A stretch of DNA of 64,000 nt from Saprospiraceae bacterium (GTDB taxonomy: Bacteria > Bacteroidota > Bacteroidia > Chitinophagales > Saprospiraceae). The notes beneath the pieces are model-generated. The model saw nothing but the letters and a program-made list of their open reading frames with translations. It was not told where the DNA came from and made no database searches. The DNA is taken from assembly GCA_016712145.1 (NCBI GenBank), contig JADJRO010000003.1, forward strand, positions 558,001 to 622,000. The letters run 5' to 3'. Positions 8,860 to 18,114 of the stretch are shown here, piece by piece (positions within the stretch are counted from its first letter, which is position 1; every line of letters begins with the position of its first letter). The translations under genes were made by a program, and so were the position numbers.

Positions 8860-9267
8860 TTTATTTAACACATACTTCCCATAGGAATTCATTTGCGAGC
8901 CAAATTAACTTCACGACTAAGGCTATGAAATTCAAATTCAATGGATTTTTAATTCACCTCAGTTCGAAATTCTTGCAAGTTGTAATAAGCTTATAGTGTT
9001 TTTGAATCTTAAACGATCTCTGGGTGCAATTTTGAATTAATAAAAATATTTTATTATAAATCAATGAATTATATATTAAATAAAATATTCATTTATTTGG
9101 TCCCTCTTTTTTGGGATTTCAAAACCTATTCAATTTATTGACATTTTAGTCAAGTTCAATAGAAAATTTGGCTTGCGTGTTGAATATTCTAATTAAATTT
9201 ACTGAATTAAGGCTTGTTTAAGTAATTAATGCCTTGGTATCATTAGAATTAGTTTCGTCATAAATAA
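8860..9267. other. Intergenic stretch, nothing recognised
   Basis: A 408-bp AT-rich region between murB and the LRR protein gene. No ORF with coding character, no strong hairpin followed by a T run, and no complete TAnnTTTG promoter was found by eye. Confidence 0.6.
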
Positions 9268-12200
9268 ATGCAGATTGTCACGCTTTTTTATTGGTTAATG
9301 GCTTTTTGGTCATTTCCTATTTCAGTACAGAAAGGAGTTATACCCGCTGAATCTACAATTGCTTGTGCTTGCAACAGGCAAGCCGATTCCTTGATTCTCG
9401 TTGAATTTTATAATGCTGCTGGTGGATTGAATTGGAGTAATACCTGGCAATTAAATACACCTGTAAGCCAATGGTTCGGGGTAAGTTTAAATGCCATAGG
9501 TTGTGTTCAAAGCATTAACCTTCCCAACAATAATTTAGAGGGTGAGATTCCATTCAATATGGGAAATTTAAGTGGCTTGCGATTGCTTCATTTATTTGGA
9601 AATAAATTAACTGGAAATCTACCACCCAGTTTAGGCAATTTATCGAGTTTAGAAGATCTTGCTTTGGAAGATAATCTCTTCAATGGGGAGATTTCAACTG
9701 AATTGGGCAATTTGGGTTCTTTAAGATTTTTAGCACTTGCAAAAAATAATTTTAAAGGAAGCATTCCATCCAGTTTGGGAAATTTATTGAACCTCATTTT
9801 ATTAAATCTGAGTTTTAATGAACTCTCAGGAACGATTCCGGTTTCATTGAGATTTTTAACCAAACTATCTATTTTAGATCTTCATCAAAATAAATTAGAA
9901 GGGGTTGTTCCTTCTGCATTGGGTCAATTGGTTAATCTTACAGAATTGTATTTAAACCAAAACGTATTAACTGGCGAATTGCCAGCTTCTTTTAGCAACA
10001 TGACAAAATTGAACCATGCTTGGTTTAGTGATAATTTATTTGTTGGTTTAGTACCAGACTTGCGTGCCGCACCTTTAAATAGTCTAAGGCTTGAAAATAA
10101 TGGATTTGACCAAATACCGGATTATAGTACGGTAACCAGTTGGGGAAATCAATTGCCCTTTGGATTTATAATTTACGGAAATAAATTTACGTTCGATGAC
10201 TTAATCCCATTAAGTAAAATACATAAAAGATATTATTATTCATTTAAACCCCAGGATCCTATCGAATTGGATTCTGTAATTTTTGTGCCTTCTGGAAATA
10301 CGTATGTTATTAATACAGGTGTTGATCCGGGATTGTCAGATAATAATTTTAAATGGTTTAAAGATACCAGCATTGTTTATATAAGCAACCGAAATACATA
10401 TGAACTGATTCAGGTTTCAGAATCAGATGAGGGTTATTACAGTGGACGTATTACCAATCCAATCATCAATGATTTTGAATTGGAAATTGCTCCGTTTCGT
10501 GTGGTAGTTTACAATCCAGCACTTTGTGATAAGCCGTTGGCTGCAGGTTCATGTAAAGATGCACCCGAATTTTGTAGCACGCTTGGTTTAAATAGTTATT
10601 GCGGTTCTTTGACTTTAAAAGATACCAATGCCCAGGTATTTCTTTGTGATTCTTTTGGATTCACTACGAATGCCAGATGGCTTTCATTTATTGCGCCATC
10701 AGATACCATTGAATTTGAAATTTTTCCTATGAATTGTTTAGGTATCGAACTAAACGGAGAAGAATTTATTGGAATGCAGGCCAGCATTTGGGCAAGCTGC
10801 GGTGGAGATCCTGCAAATATTGTATCATGTACACCTACCTGTCACGAAGCGCATTTTAAAATTGGGGGAACTAATTTTAAAATTGGCGAGAAATATAGTT
10901 TGGTATTGAATGGTTGTATGGGCGATTTATGTGATTATTTAATAAAGCTTAGAATTGGCAAGAAGAATTTTGAATTGGAAGAACCCGGCGTCATTAGTGG
11001 AGATCAATCTTTTTGTCCAGACAATCAGGATCATATTTTTTCAATTAAACGCATTATCGGAGCATCTGGATATTTATGGTTTATCAATGATACCCTGTTT
11101 CAAACAACGACCGACAGTTTTATAAACATTCAAAGTCTAAAACCAGCAATCTATCAATTAAAAGTAAAAGCAATCAGCATATGCGATACCACAAACAGTT
11201 CGTTTTTGGTTTTTCAGATTACTCCGGCTTTAACCTTAAGTGATGAACTCATCCATAAAATAAAAATTGATTCAGCATATTCTGTAAGTTTTAAAGTGAA
11301 TGGAGGTGTACCACCTTATTCAGTCACCAAAGGTCGCGGTAAAATTGATTCAGCAACTTCTAGTTTTGTTTCTGATACTTTTTTATGTCGTTCTGGTTAT
11401 GATTTTGAAATCACGGATTCCAGAGGTTGTACCGCAAGTTTTAGTGGTACTGAAAATTGTGGTTGCAATTCACAAGCAGGAGCCATGCCAACAGATTCAA
11501 TTCATATTTGTGAAGGCCAGAATTTTACTGTAAAATTTAGTGGACCTGAAATTCAAGACCCGGGAGATGTAGGTGTTTATATTTTATTTTCCAATCCAAT
11601 CAACCCAAAAGCTTCTATACTTAAAACAAGTACCAATGGATTGTTTCCATTTGATCCTGCCAAATTTAAATTTGAAATTCAATATTATGTTTCACGTGTG
11701 GTAGGCCGGGCCTTACCAAATCGCGATGTTAATTACAATCATCCCTGTTTGAGTTTTTCGAATTATCAACCGGTGAAATTTCATGCAAGGCCTTTGGTTT
11801 CTGCAGGACCGGATTTAAGTTTTTGCGGATTTGAAGGATCGATTTCCAGTTTTGGAAATTATGCTACAGGCGTCTGGAAAAAAGTTAGTGGACCGGGAAG
11901 GGTTTCTTTTGAAAATCCTTTGAGTGATCAAACAAAAATATCAGTTGATTCATTTGGAGTTTTTGTAATCAGTAGAGAGGTTAGCAATGGATATTGTATT
12001 AATAAGGATGAAATCAAAATTAGTTTTACAGAAACCCTTAAACCAGTTATCGATGGATTTTATTTTGTGTGTTCAGGTCAGACCACACGTCTGGATGGTG
12101 GCCCGTATGCAAAATTTAATTGGTCAACGGGTGATACCAGTAAAATACTAAACATAAGCAGTTCTGGAACATATTGCCTGACGGTAACAGATAATAGTGG

Positions 12201-13113
12201 TTGTACAGGATCCACTTGTATTGCAGTTAGCAATTCAACTGCCCCTTCTCCGGTTTTAATTGGTCCGGATACAGTTTGTACTGGTGACTTAAAGTTTATT
12301 CAATTATCTCAAACTTTTTTGGCTTATAAATGGAATACAAATGATAGCACCAGCATCTTACCGATCGATACAGGGGGTACGTATTGTGTAACGGTTACTG
12401 GTTCGAATGGATGCCTTGGTACAGATTGTATTTTTGTAGGTTCAAAATCAAGATCCTATTCCGTGAGATTCGATACGGTATGTTTTGGAGAAACATTTTC
12501 TTTGAATGGTCAATTCTTTGATCAACCCGGAGTTCATGATGTAATTATTGATGGGGGTGCAGGCAATTTATGCGATAGCGTCGTGAGAGTTCATCTCAGC
12601 TGGCGGCCTCAGATAATAGTTAAAGATACTACCATAATTAAAGACGATGGAACCAATAGCGGTGCAATCAGTATTGTAATCAATGGAGGTTCTCCGCCTT
12701 ATAATTATCTATGGAGTACAGGATCAAAATCTTCAATCATAACAAATTTACGGACGGGATCGTATAGTGTAGTCGTTACAGATTCCAGAAATTGCAAAGC
12801 AAGTTTTGTATTTAATGTTCCTCGACTCACGGCAATAGATCAATATACAATTAAAAAGAAATTGGTTACGGTATTTCCAAATCCAATGCGTGTAAATCAA
12901 CAATTAATTGTTAGAAACGAAAGCAGTTCGGGTAATTTATTCATAAATATATATTCTCTGGATGGTTCCTTATACTATAAGACGGAATGGTTAACCCGGA
13001 AAAATCAGGATCTACTTCAGTTGGACGTTTCCATGCCTGCGGGAGTTTATTTTGTTAAAGTTTTTAATTCAGAGAATAGCTCTGAAGTCCAACGACTTGT
13101 AATTCAAAATTAA
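9268..13113 (+). CDS. Large secreted leucine-rich-repeat and Ig-like protein with T9SS sorting domain
   Basis: 1281 residues. A signal-like hydrophobic start is followed by an LRR N-cap (LNWSNTWQLNTP) and about nine plant-type LRRs at residues 75-290 (repeats of LxxLxxLxLxxNxLxGxIPxxLGNL). Ig-like and SprB-like modules follow: WSTGDTSKILNISSSGTYCL, YKWNTNDSTSIL, and SGGSPPYNYLWSTGS near residue 1130. The C-terminus (VFPNPMRVNQQ to AGVYFVKVF) is a type A T9SS sorting domain. Residues 430-560 have paired cysteines. It is probably an outer-surface protein for binding or adhesion; no catalytic domain is visible. The next gene starts 12 bp downstream, suggesting an operon. Confidence 0.9.
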   Translation: MQIVTLFYWLMAFWSFPISVQKGVIPAESTIACACNRQADSLILVEFYNAAGGLNWSNTWQLNTPVSQWFGVSLNAIGCVQSINLPNNNLEGEIPFNMGNLSGLRLLHLFGNKLTGNLPPSLGNLSSLEDLALEDNLFNGEISTELGNLGSLRFLALAKNNFKGSIPSSLGNLLNLILLNLSFNELSGTIPVSLRFLTKLSILDLHQNKLEGVVPSALGQLVNLTELYLNQNVLTGELPASFSNMTKLNHAWFSDNLFVGLVPDLRAAPLNSLRLENNGFDQIPDYSTVTSWGNQLPFGFIIYGNKFTFDDLIPLSKIHKRYYYSFKPQDPIELDSVIFVPSGNTYVINTGVDPGLSDNNFKWFKDTSIVYISNRNTYELIQVSESDEGYYSGRITNPIINDFELEIAPFRVVVYNPALCDKPLAAGSCKDAPEFCSTLGLNSYCGSLTLKDTNAQVFLCDSFGFTTNARWLSFIAPSDTIEFEIFPMNCLGIELNGEEFIGMQASIWASCGGDPANIVSCTPTCHEAHFKIGGTNFKIGEKYSLVLNGCMGDLCDYLIKLRIGKKNFELEEPGVISGDQSFCPDNQDHIFSIKRIIGASGYLWFINDTLFQTTTDSFINIQSLKPAIYQLKVKAISICDTTNSSFLVFQITPALTLSDELIHKIKIDSAYSVSFKVNGGVPPYSVTKGRGKIDSATSSFVSDTFLCRSGYDFEITDSRGCTASFSGTENCGCNSQAGAMPTDSIHICEGQNFTVKFSGPEIQDPGDVGVYILFSNPINPKASILKTSTNGLFPFDPAKFKFEIQYYVSRVVGRALPNRDVNYNHPCLSFSNYQPVKFHARPLVSAGPDLSFCGFEGSISSFGNYATGVWKKVSGPGRVSFENPLSDQTKISVDSFGVFVISREVSNGYCINKDEIKISFTETLKPVIDGFYFVCSGQTTRLDGGPYAKFNWSTGDTSKILNISSSGTYCLTVTDNSGCTGSTCIAVSNSTAPSPVLIGPDTVCTGDLKFIQLSQTFLAYKWNTNDSTSILPIDTGGTYCVTVTGSNGCLGTDCIFVGSKSRSYSVRFDTVCFGETFSLNGQFFDQPGVHDVIIDGGAGNLCDSVVRVHLSWRPQIIVKDTTIIKDDGTNSGAISIVINGGSPPYNYLWSTGSKSSIITNLRTGSYSVVVTDSRNCKASFVFNVPRLTAIDQYTIKKKLVTVFPNPMRVNQQLIVRNESSSGNLFINIYSLDGSLYYKTEWLTRKNQDLLQLDVSMPAGVYFVKVFNSENSSEVQRLVIQN

Positions 13114-13125
13114 AATAGAACACAT

Positions 13126-15333
13126 ATGAAACAATTCTTTGCAATTTATTTTGCATTGTTTATTATTATTAATATAACAAAAGCTCAAAATGGAATTCGC
13201 GTAAGCAAATACATAGGCGGTGTTACTGCACCCGTTGGGATGGCTCACTGCAATGATGACAGATTATTTGTTATCGAACAAGGGGGTAAAATCCGAATCA
13301 TTGAAAATAGTAAATTGGTTGATTCCCCTTTTTTAGATATCACAACAAAAGTTAGATTTAGTGGTGAACAAGGATTGTTGGGTTTGGCTTTTCATCCAAA
13401 ATATGATTCCACAGGATTTATTTATGTGAATTATATATCGAGATCCTCTCCTGCACAGACCGTTATAGAGCGTTATACTGTTTCTGCAACCAATAAGAAT
13501 AGGATTGACCCAAATTCCGGACAAGTAATATTGACAATTACCCAACCTTATGCGAATCATAATGGCGGTTGTATAAAATTTGGGAAAGATGGCTTTTTAT
13601 ATATAGGCATGGGTGATGGTGGAAGTGGAGGTGATCCTCAGAATTATGCACAAAATAAAAAGTCTTTATTAGGTAAAATGCTGCGCATTGATGTGGATAC
13701 CAGTATGCGATATAAAATTCCTGCTTCGAATCCATTTGTAAATGATACAGCTTATTTGCCTGAAATTTGGGCAATAGGTTTAAGGAATCCATGGCGTTTT
13801 AGTTTTGATAGGCTTACACAGGATTTATGGATTGGTGATGTAGGGCAAGGAACTTGGGAAGAAGTAGATTTTGATGCGTATGGATTCCCGTTTGGAAAAA
13901 ATTATGGCTGGAAATGCTGGGAAGGAAATAAAGAAAATAGCACTACCGGATGTTTACCTAAAAATGCCTATACCTTTCCAATTCATCAATATGGAAGAGA
14001 TCCCGGAGTGAATTGTGCATCGATTACTGGAGGGTATGTGTACAGAGGATCGGATTATCCATCCCTGTATGGAAAGTATTTCTATGCGGATTATTGTGTT
14101 GGTAAAATTTGGCTTATCAACAGAACATCGGATACCTCGTATTCAAATCAATTGGTGTATAATTTTACAGACAATGCATTAGCAAGCTTTGGGGAAGATT
14201 CGAAAGGTGATTTGTATTTTACAGACGTTACAACGAGCAGTATTTTTAAAATTTCGGATACCTGCAATTTAAAAGTAAATGTAATCACAACGGATCCGAT
14301 CTGTTTTGGAGAAGCCAATGGGCAAGCAAAATCGAATGTTCCGGATCCATTCAATACAAAATTTAAGTGGTCAACTGGAGATACCCTTTCAGAACTAAAA
14401 AATCTCAAAGCTGGAACCTATCAATTAAGTGTTTTATATAATGGTTGTTTAGCAAATTCATCATTTATAATAAATAATCCACCGGCCAATATTACTCAAC
14501 TTGAACGGTTTAGTTGTGATGTAAATGGATTAGGTTCCGATACCATCGTTTTTGCTACGCGAACCTGTGACAGTATTGTGATCGTAACAACCAGCTTGAA
14601 AGTTCCAGATACTTCTTGCATAACCACTCCTTTTATTACCTCTTTTTGTAAAGGGGATTCTGCACTTTTGATTGCTTGTGATCCAGTGGGAGCTGTTTCC
14701 TATAAATGGTATCGAGATGGTATTCCAATAGCTAAATCGAATATAAAGAGACTCTGGATTTATGAACCTGGAAATTATCAATTTACCTACATAGATAGTA
14801 TAGGATGTGAATCTTATTTATCACCAGCGATTAATATCACGGTATACCCGATTCCTGAAAAGCCTTCTATAACTTTGAGCAATGATACCTTGATTGCTAC
14901 ACCGGGATATACAAGTTACAGATGGTTTCTAAATGGAAACCTGTTGGGTGGTAGTATTCTAAATACCTGGATTGCTACGAAAGAAGGAATTTATCAGGTA
15001 GAAATTATTGATTCAAATCAATGTCACAGCGTATTGTCTGACACCATTCGATTTATAGTTACAAAAAACAAGGACGTATTTAATAAAATTCGCCCCATTG
15101 AACTGATCCCAAATCCGGTAGCTTCACAACTTTTGATAAAACTCAATGCATTTCATGAATCAGCAGTAAACTGGAAAATATTAAATGCACAATCAGAAGT
15201 TGTACTTCGAGGAAACGGTCAAGCTATTCGTAATTCGTTAATTGTTGATGTTCAAAATTTGTTGGCAGGTTTTTATATTTTTATAGTAGAGCAGGAACAG
15301 GTTAGATCCATAAAATATTTCCTAAAAATTTAA
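13126..15333 (+). CDS. Secreted PQQ-type sugar dehydrogenase-like beta-propeller with T9SS sorting domain
   Basis: 735 residues with a signal peptide (cleavage near TKAQ). Residues 25-380 form a glucose/sorbosone dehydrogenase (GSDH/HHIP) six-bladed propeller: APVGMAHCNDDRLFVIEQ, GEQGLLGLAFHPKY, the NHNGGCIKFGKDGFLYIGMG segment, IGLRNPWRFSFDR, GDVGQGTWEEVD and NYGWKCWEG. The family includes the PQQ-dependent aldose dehydrogenase YliI, which oxidises sugars; cofactor use here is inferred. SprB-like and Ig-like modules follow (FKWSTGDTLSELKNLKAGTY), then a type A T9SS tail (LIPNPVASQLLIKL). It probably shares a transcript with the upstream LRR protein. Confidence 0.88.
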   Translation: MKQFFAIYFALFIIINITKAQNGIRVSKYIGGVTAPVGMAHCNDDRLFVIEQGGKIRIIENSKLVDSPFLDITTKVRFSGEQGLLGLAFHPKYDSTGFIYVNYISRSSPAQTVIERYTVSATNKNRIDPNSGQVILTITQPYANHNGGCIKFGKDGFLYIGMGDGGSGGDPQNYAQNKKSLLGKMLRIDVDTSMRYKIPASNPFVNDTAYLPEIWAIGLRNPWRFSFDRLTQDLWIGDVGQGTWEEVDFDAYGFPFGKNYGWKCWEGNKENSTTGCLPKNAYTFPIHQYGRDPGVNCASITGGYVYRGSDYPSLYGKYFYADYCVGKIWLINRTSDTSYSNQLVYNFTDNALASFGEDSKGDLYFTDVTTSSIFKISDTCNLKVNVITTDPICFGEANGQAKSNVPDPFNTKFKWSTGDTLSELKNLKAGTYQLSVLYNGCLANSSFIINNPPANITQLERFSCDVNGLGSDTIVFATRTCDSIVIVTTSLKVPDTSCITTPFITSFCKGDSALLIACDPVGAVSYKWYRDGIPIAKSNIKRLWIYEPGNYQFTYIDSIGCESYLSPAINITVYPIPEKPSITLSNDTLIATPGYTSYRWFLNGNLLGGSILNTWIATKEGIYQVEIIDSNQCHSVLSDTIRFIVTKNKDVFNKIRPIELIPNPVASQLLIKLNAFHESAVNWKILNAQSEVVLRGNGQAIRNSLIVDVQNLLAGFYIFIVEQEQVRSIKYFLKI

Positions 15334-15371
15334 AACAAAATAAGAAAGCAACATGTCCAGCTTGTAAATGC

Positions 15372-15449
15372 TGGTGGGTGTTGGCAGGCTCGAACTGCCG
15401 ACCTCCGCCCTGTCAAGGCGGCGCTCTGAACCAACTGAGCTAAACACCC
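15372..15449 (-). tRNA. tRNA-Val (GAC)
   Basis: Reading the minus strand: acceptor GGGTGTT (15449-15443), D arm GCTC...GAGC, anticodon stem CCGCC/GGCGG with loop TTGACAG giving anticodon GAC (Val), T arm GGCAG-TTCGAAC-CTGCC, acceptor AACACCC, discriminator A and an encoded CCA at 15374-15372. All stems pair perfectly. It is convergent with the preceding dehydrogenase gene. Confidence 0.96.
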
Positions 15450-15538
15450 ATTATCAGGCTGCAAATTTAAAGTTATATCTGTATTCTCCAAATAAGTTTG
15501 TTGGATGAACGGGATAGTCCAATATAAACTGGCTTTTT

Positions 15539-15572
15539 TTTGTATGAAAGACGGAGGTTTGATCTATTTTTG
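15539..15572 (+). promoter_or_regulatory. Candidate sigma-ABfr-type promoter for terC
   Basis: TTTG (15539-15542), 22 bp, then TATTTTTG (15565-15572) matches the Bacteroidota -33/-7 pattern (TTTG, about 20 bp, TAnnTTTG). It lies 42 bp before the terC start, at the beginning of the terC/exonuclease unit. Confidence 0.55.
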
Positions 15573-15614
15573 ACCGTTTATCAGATTATTCATTAAAAAT
15601 TAAAATTTTGATCG

Positions 15615-16463
15615 ATGTTTGAAATACCTGATTTTGGAAGTTTCGAGATTATTATGAGTTTTCTCACCCTGACTTTTTTAGAAATAGTGTTAGGTGTTGA
15701 TAATATTATTTTTATATCGATTACTGCTGCCAGATTAAATGATGAAGATAAAAAGAAAGCGACCCGAATTGGTCTTTTGGCTGCTATGGTTCTAAGGGTT
15801 ATCTTATTATTCGGATTAAGTTTTTTAACGGCGATGCAGGAACCATTATTTATAATAAATCAAACATGGTTGCATGCAGGATTTTCAATCCAAAGTTTAA
15901 TATTAATATTAGGGGGTATTTTTTTAATGTATAAAAGTGTTACAGAAATCCACCACAAGCTGGAGTCTGATAATGATATGGATCATGCCGGAAGTGGTAT
16001 AAAAAAAGTGAGTTTAACAAATGCAATTATTCAAATTTCTTTGATCAATCTTATATTCAGTTTGGATTCAATTTTAACAGCTGTTGGAATGACCAATGGA
16101 TTGCATGGTGCATTGTGGTTGATGGTCATTGCTGTAATCGCATCCATTTTGATAATGATGGCTTTTGCTAGTCCGGTTGGTAAATTTGTAAATGAGCATC
16201 CAACCATCCAAATGCTGGGACTTTCTTTTTTAATATTGATCGGGTTTATGTTGATAGCCGAAGGCTCACATCTTGCGCATCTCCATGTTGGTGAAAGTGA
16301 AATTGGTACCATACCTAAAGGATATCTATACTTCGCAATTGCATTTTCGCTGCTTGTCGAATTTTTAAATATGAGATTGCGTAAAAAAGTGCGGCCTGTT
16401 CAATTGCATGGCATTGAAAAGGAGGCTAAAAAATTGGGTTATTTTAATAAAGAAAAACAATAG
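15615..16463 (+). CDS. TerC family integral membrane protein
   Basis: 282 residues with seven to eight hydrophobic segments. The TerC signature is seen twice as acidic motifs inside membrane segments: LEIVLGVDNIIFISI (about residues 22-36) and LINLIFSLDSILTAVGM (about 140-160). TerC/Alx proteins are implicated in manganese export or metal homeostasis and in metalation of exported proteins. The tellurite label is historical. A His- and acid-rich loop (EIHHKLESDNDMDHAG) separates the two halves. Ends in TAG one base before the exonuclease ATG region. Confidence 0.93.
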   Translation: MFEIPDFGSFEIIMSFLTLTFLEIVLGVDNIIFISITAARLNDEDKKKATRIGLLAAMVLRVILLFGLSFLTAMQEPLFIINQTWLHAGFSIQSLILILGGIFLMYKSVTEIHHKLESDNDMDHAGSGIKKVSLTNAIIQISLINLIFSLDSILTAVGMTNGLHGALWLMVIAVIASILIMMAFASPVGKFVNEHPTIQMLGLSFLILIGFMLIAEGSHLAHLHVGESEIGTIPKGYLYFAIAFSLLVEFLNMRLRKKVRPVQLHGIEKEAKKLGYFNKEKQ

Positions 16464-16464
16464 A

Positions 16465-17286
16465 ATGTTCACCTTAAATAGAGATTTGATATTTTTTGAC
16501 GTTGAAACAACCGGATTGCATGTTATAAGAGACCGTATTTTACAAATTGCAATGATTAAGTATTTCAAAAGTGGAGCACCTCCAGAAGAATTATCAATGA
16601 TTATAAATCCTGGAATTCCTATTGCAGCGGAAGCATTGGCCATTCATGGCATAGGTCCGGAGCAAGTAGCCAACCAACCAAGCTTTAAAGATGTGGCCCA
16701 ATCGCTTTATGATTTTATTGGCGATGCGGATTTAGCTGGATATAATTCAAATCGATTTGATATTCCAATATTGGCCGAAGAATTTGCACGCTATGGATTT
16801 GATCTTGACTTAGATAAGCGCAGACAAATTGATGTTCAGCGAATTTTTTATAAAATGGAACCTCGAACCCTCAAAGCAGCGTACCAATTTTATTGCAACG
16901 AAGAATTAATAGATGCACACGATGCATTGATTGATATCAGAGCCACCGTTCGTGTTTTGGAGGGTCAGTTAGAGCGATATGCAGGACAAGATTATAAGGG
17001 AGACGATAATGAATTTATTGCCGCTCCTGTAAAACCTGACACGCAAGCTTTGCATGATTTTACCAATGATCTGAAAACATTGGATGCCACGCAACGGTTA
17101 CGTTATAACGAACAAGGTGAAATTGTATTTAATTTTGGAAAATTTGTTGGTCAAACTTTTGAACAAGTATGGCTAAAGGAATCAAAATATTTTTATTGGA
17201 TTTTGGATAAGGAATTTTCGTTTCAAGTAAAGGCCATTATTAAAAAATACATTGAATCGAAGAAAATTGAGAATAACCAACAATGA
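16465..17286 (+). CDS. DEDDh 3'-5' exonuclease (DnaQ-like) with DUF3820-like tail
   Basis: 273 residues from ATG 16465, immediately after the terC stop; an earlier in-frame codon inside terC is rejected because it precedes MFTLNRDLIFFDVETTGL, the natural N-terminus. The ExoI motif is DVETTG, ExoII is GYNSNRFDIPIL, and ExoIII is HDALIDIRATV with the catalytic His, so the active site is complete. The C-terminal FNFGKFVGQTFEQV...YWIL resembles DUF3820. It could act in DNA repair or as a pol III epsilon-like proofreading enzyme; the exact role is not readable. Confidence 0.9.
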   Translation: MFTLNRDLIFFDVETTGLHVIRDRILQIAMIKYFKSGAPPEELSMIINPGIPIAAEALAIHGIGPEQVANQPSFKDVAQSLYDFIGDADLAGYNSNRFDIPILAEEFARYGFDLDLDKRRQIDVQRIFYKMEPRTLKAAYQFYCNEELIDAHDALIDIRATVRVLEGQLERYAGQDYKGDDNEFIAAPVKPDTQALHDFTNDLKTLDATQRLRYNEQGEIVFNFGKFVGQTFEQVWLKESKYFYWILDKEFSFQVKAIIKKYIESKKIENNQQ

Positions 17287-17379
17287 TTTGATAAATATCA
17301 TGCTTATTTTGAAAGATTTCGCCTTATTTTGATCAACTAATTGCTTGACTTGTTCGTTATAAGAATATAATAACATGGA

Positions 17380-18114
17380 ATGAAAAAAATAAGCTTGCTT
17401 TTGGTATTCTTGCTTTCTTTTATGTCTTGCAGCGATGAGCGGGATTTAAGTGGTTTCGGAACCCTTCAAATTGTAATAAAGGCAACGTATGGTGGAATAC
17501 CCTTGTTTCTTGGCAATTCATACGACTATTTTGGAAACGGTTCCATTAAATTTACTAAAGCTGAATTTTTTCTAAGTGATTTGACTGCAATCGCAGAAAG
17601 CAGTTCCGTAATTTTTAAAGACGTGGATTATGTGTCAATTTTAGCTCACAATTTGACTTTACAAGATGCTATTGATGGACTCACTTTGAGTTATTTAGTG
17701 CCAGGAGGCCATTACAAAGGCCTTTCTTTTAATATTGGTGTGAATCCAGCTCAAAATAAAACAAAACCAGTTGATTACAGTCCATCGTCACCGCTTGGAG
17801 AAGGTACCCATTATTGGGCTGGCTGGAATTCCTATATTTTTTCTAAAACGGAGGGGGTGTTGAATAATGGCAACTCCTTTAGTTTTAGTTACCATTCCGG
17901 TTTTGACATTGCTTTGCGCAACATTTCAAGTGTACGAGATTTCTACATTGAAAATTCAGAAACTGCGACACTTTACATGGATATTGACTTTAAAAAAATC
18001 TTTGAAATCAATGGTACAGGAATGGATATACCCAGCAACCCACAAATCCACAATTCCAGTGATATCATGACAGCATTTGTTGACCGATATAAAGCTGCAA
18101 TTCAAATCAGGTGA
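17380..18114 (+). CDS. MbnP-like lipoprotein (copper-binding family)
   Basis: 244 residues with a lipoprotein signal (LLSFMSC, Cys17). The body matches the MbnP family: an N-terminal beta domain (KFTKAEFFLSDL), VPGGHYKGLSFNIGVN, and a Trp-rich motif HYWAGWNSYIFSKTEG (Trp146 and Trp149). In characterised MbnP a Trp is oxidised to kynurenine by the partner di-haem enzyme MbnH, creating a copper site. The next gene encodes such a di-haem protein and starts within this stop codon (GTGA), so the two are translationally coupled. Periplasmic or outer-membrane location is inferred from the signal. Confidence 0.85.
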   Translation: MKKISLLLVFLLSFMSCSDERDLSGFGTLQIVIKATYGGIPLFLGNSYDYFGNGSIKFTKAEFFLSDLTAIAESSSVIFKDVDYVSILAHNLTLQDAIDGLTLSYLVPGGHYKGLSFNIGVNPAQNKTKPVDYSPSSPLGEGTHYWAGWNSYIFSKTEGVLNNGNSFSFSYHSGFDIALRNISSVRDFYIENSETATLYMDIDFKKIFEINGTGMDIPSNPQIHNSSDIMTAFVDRYKAAIQIR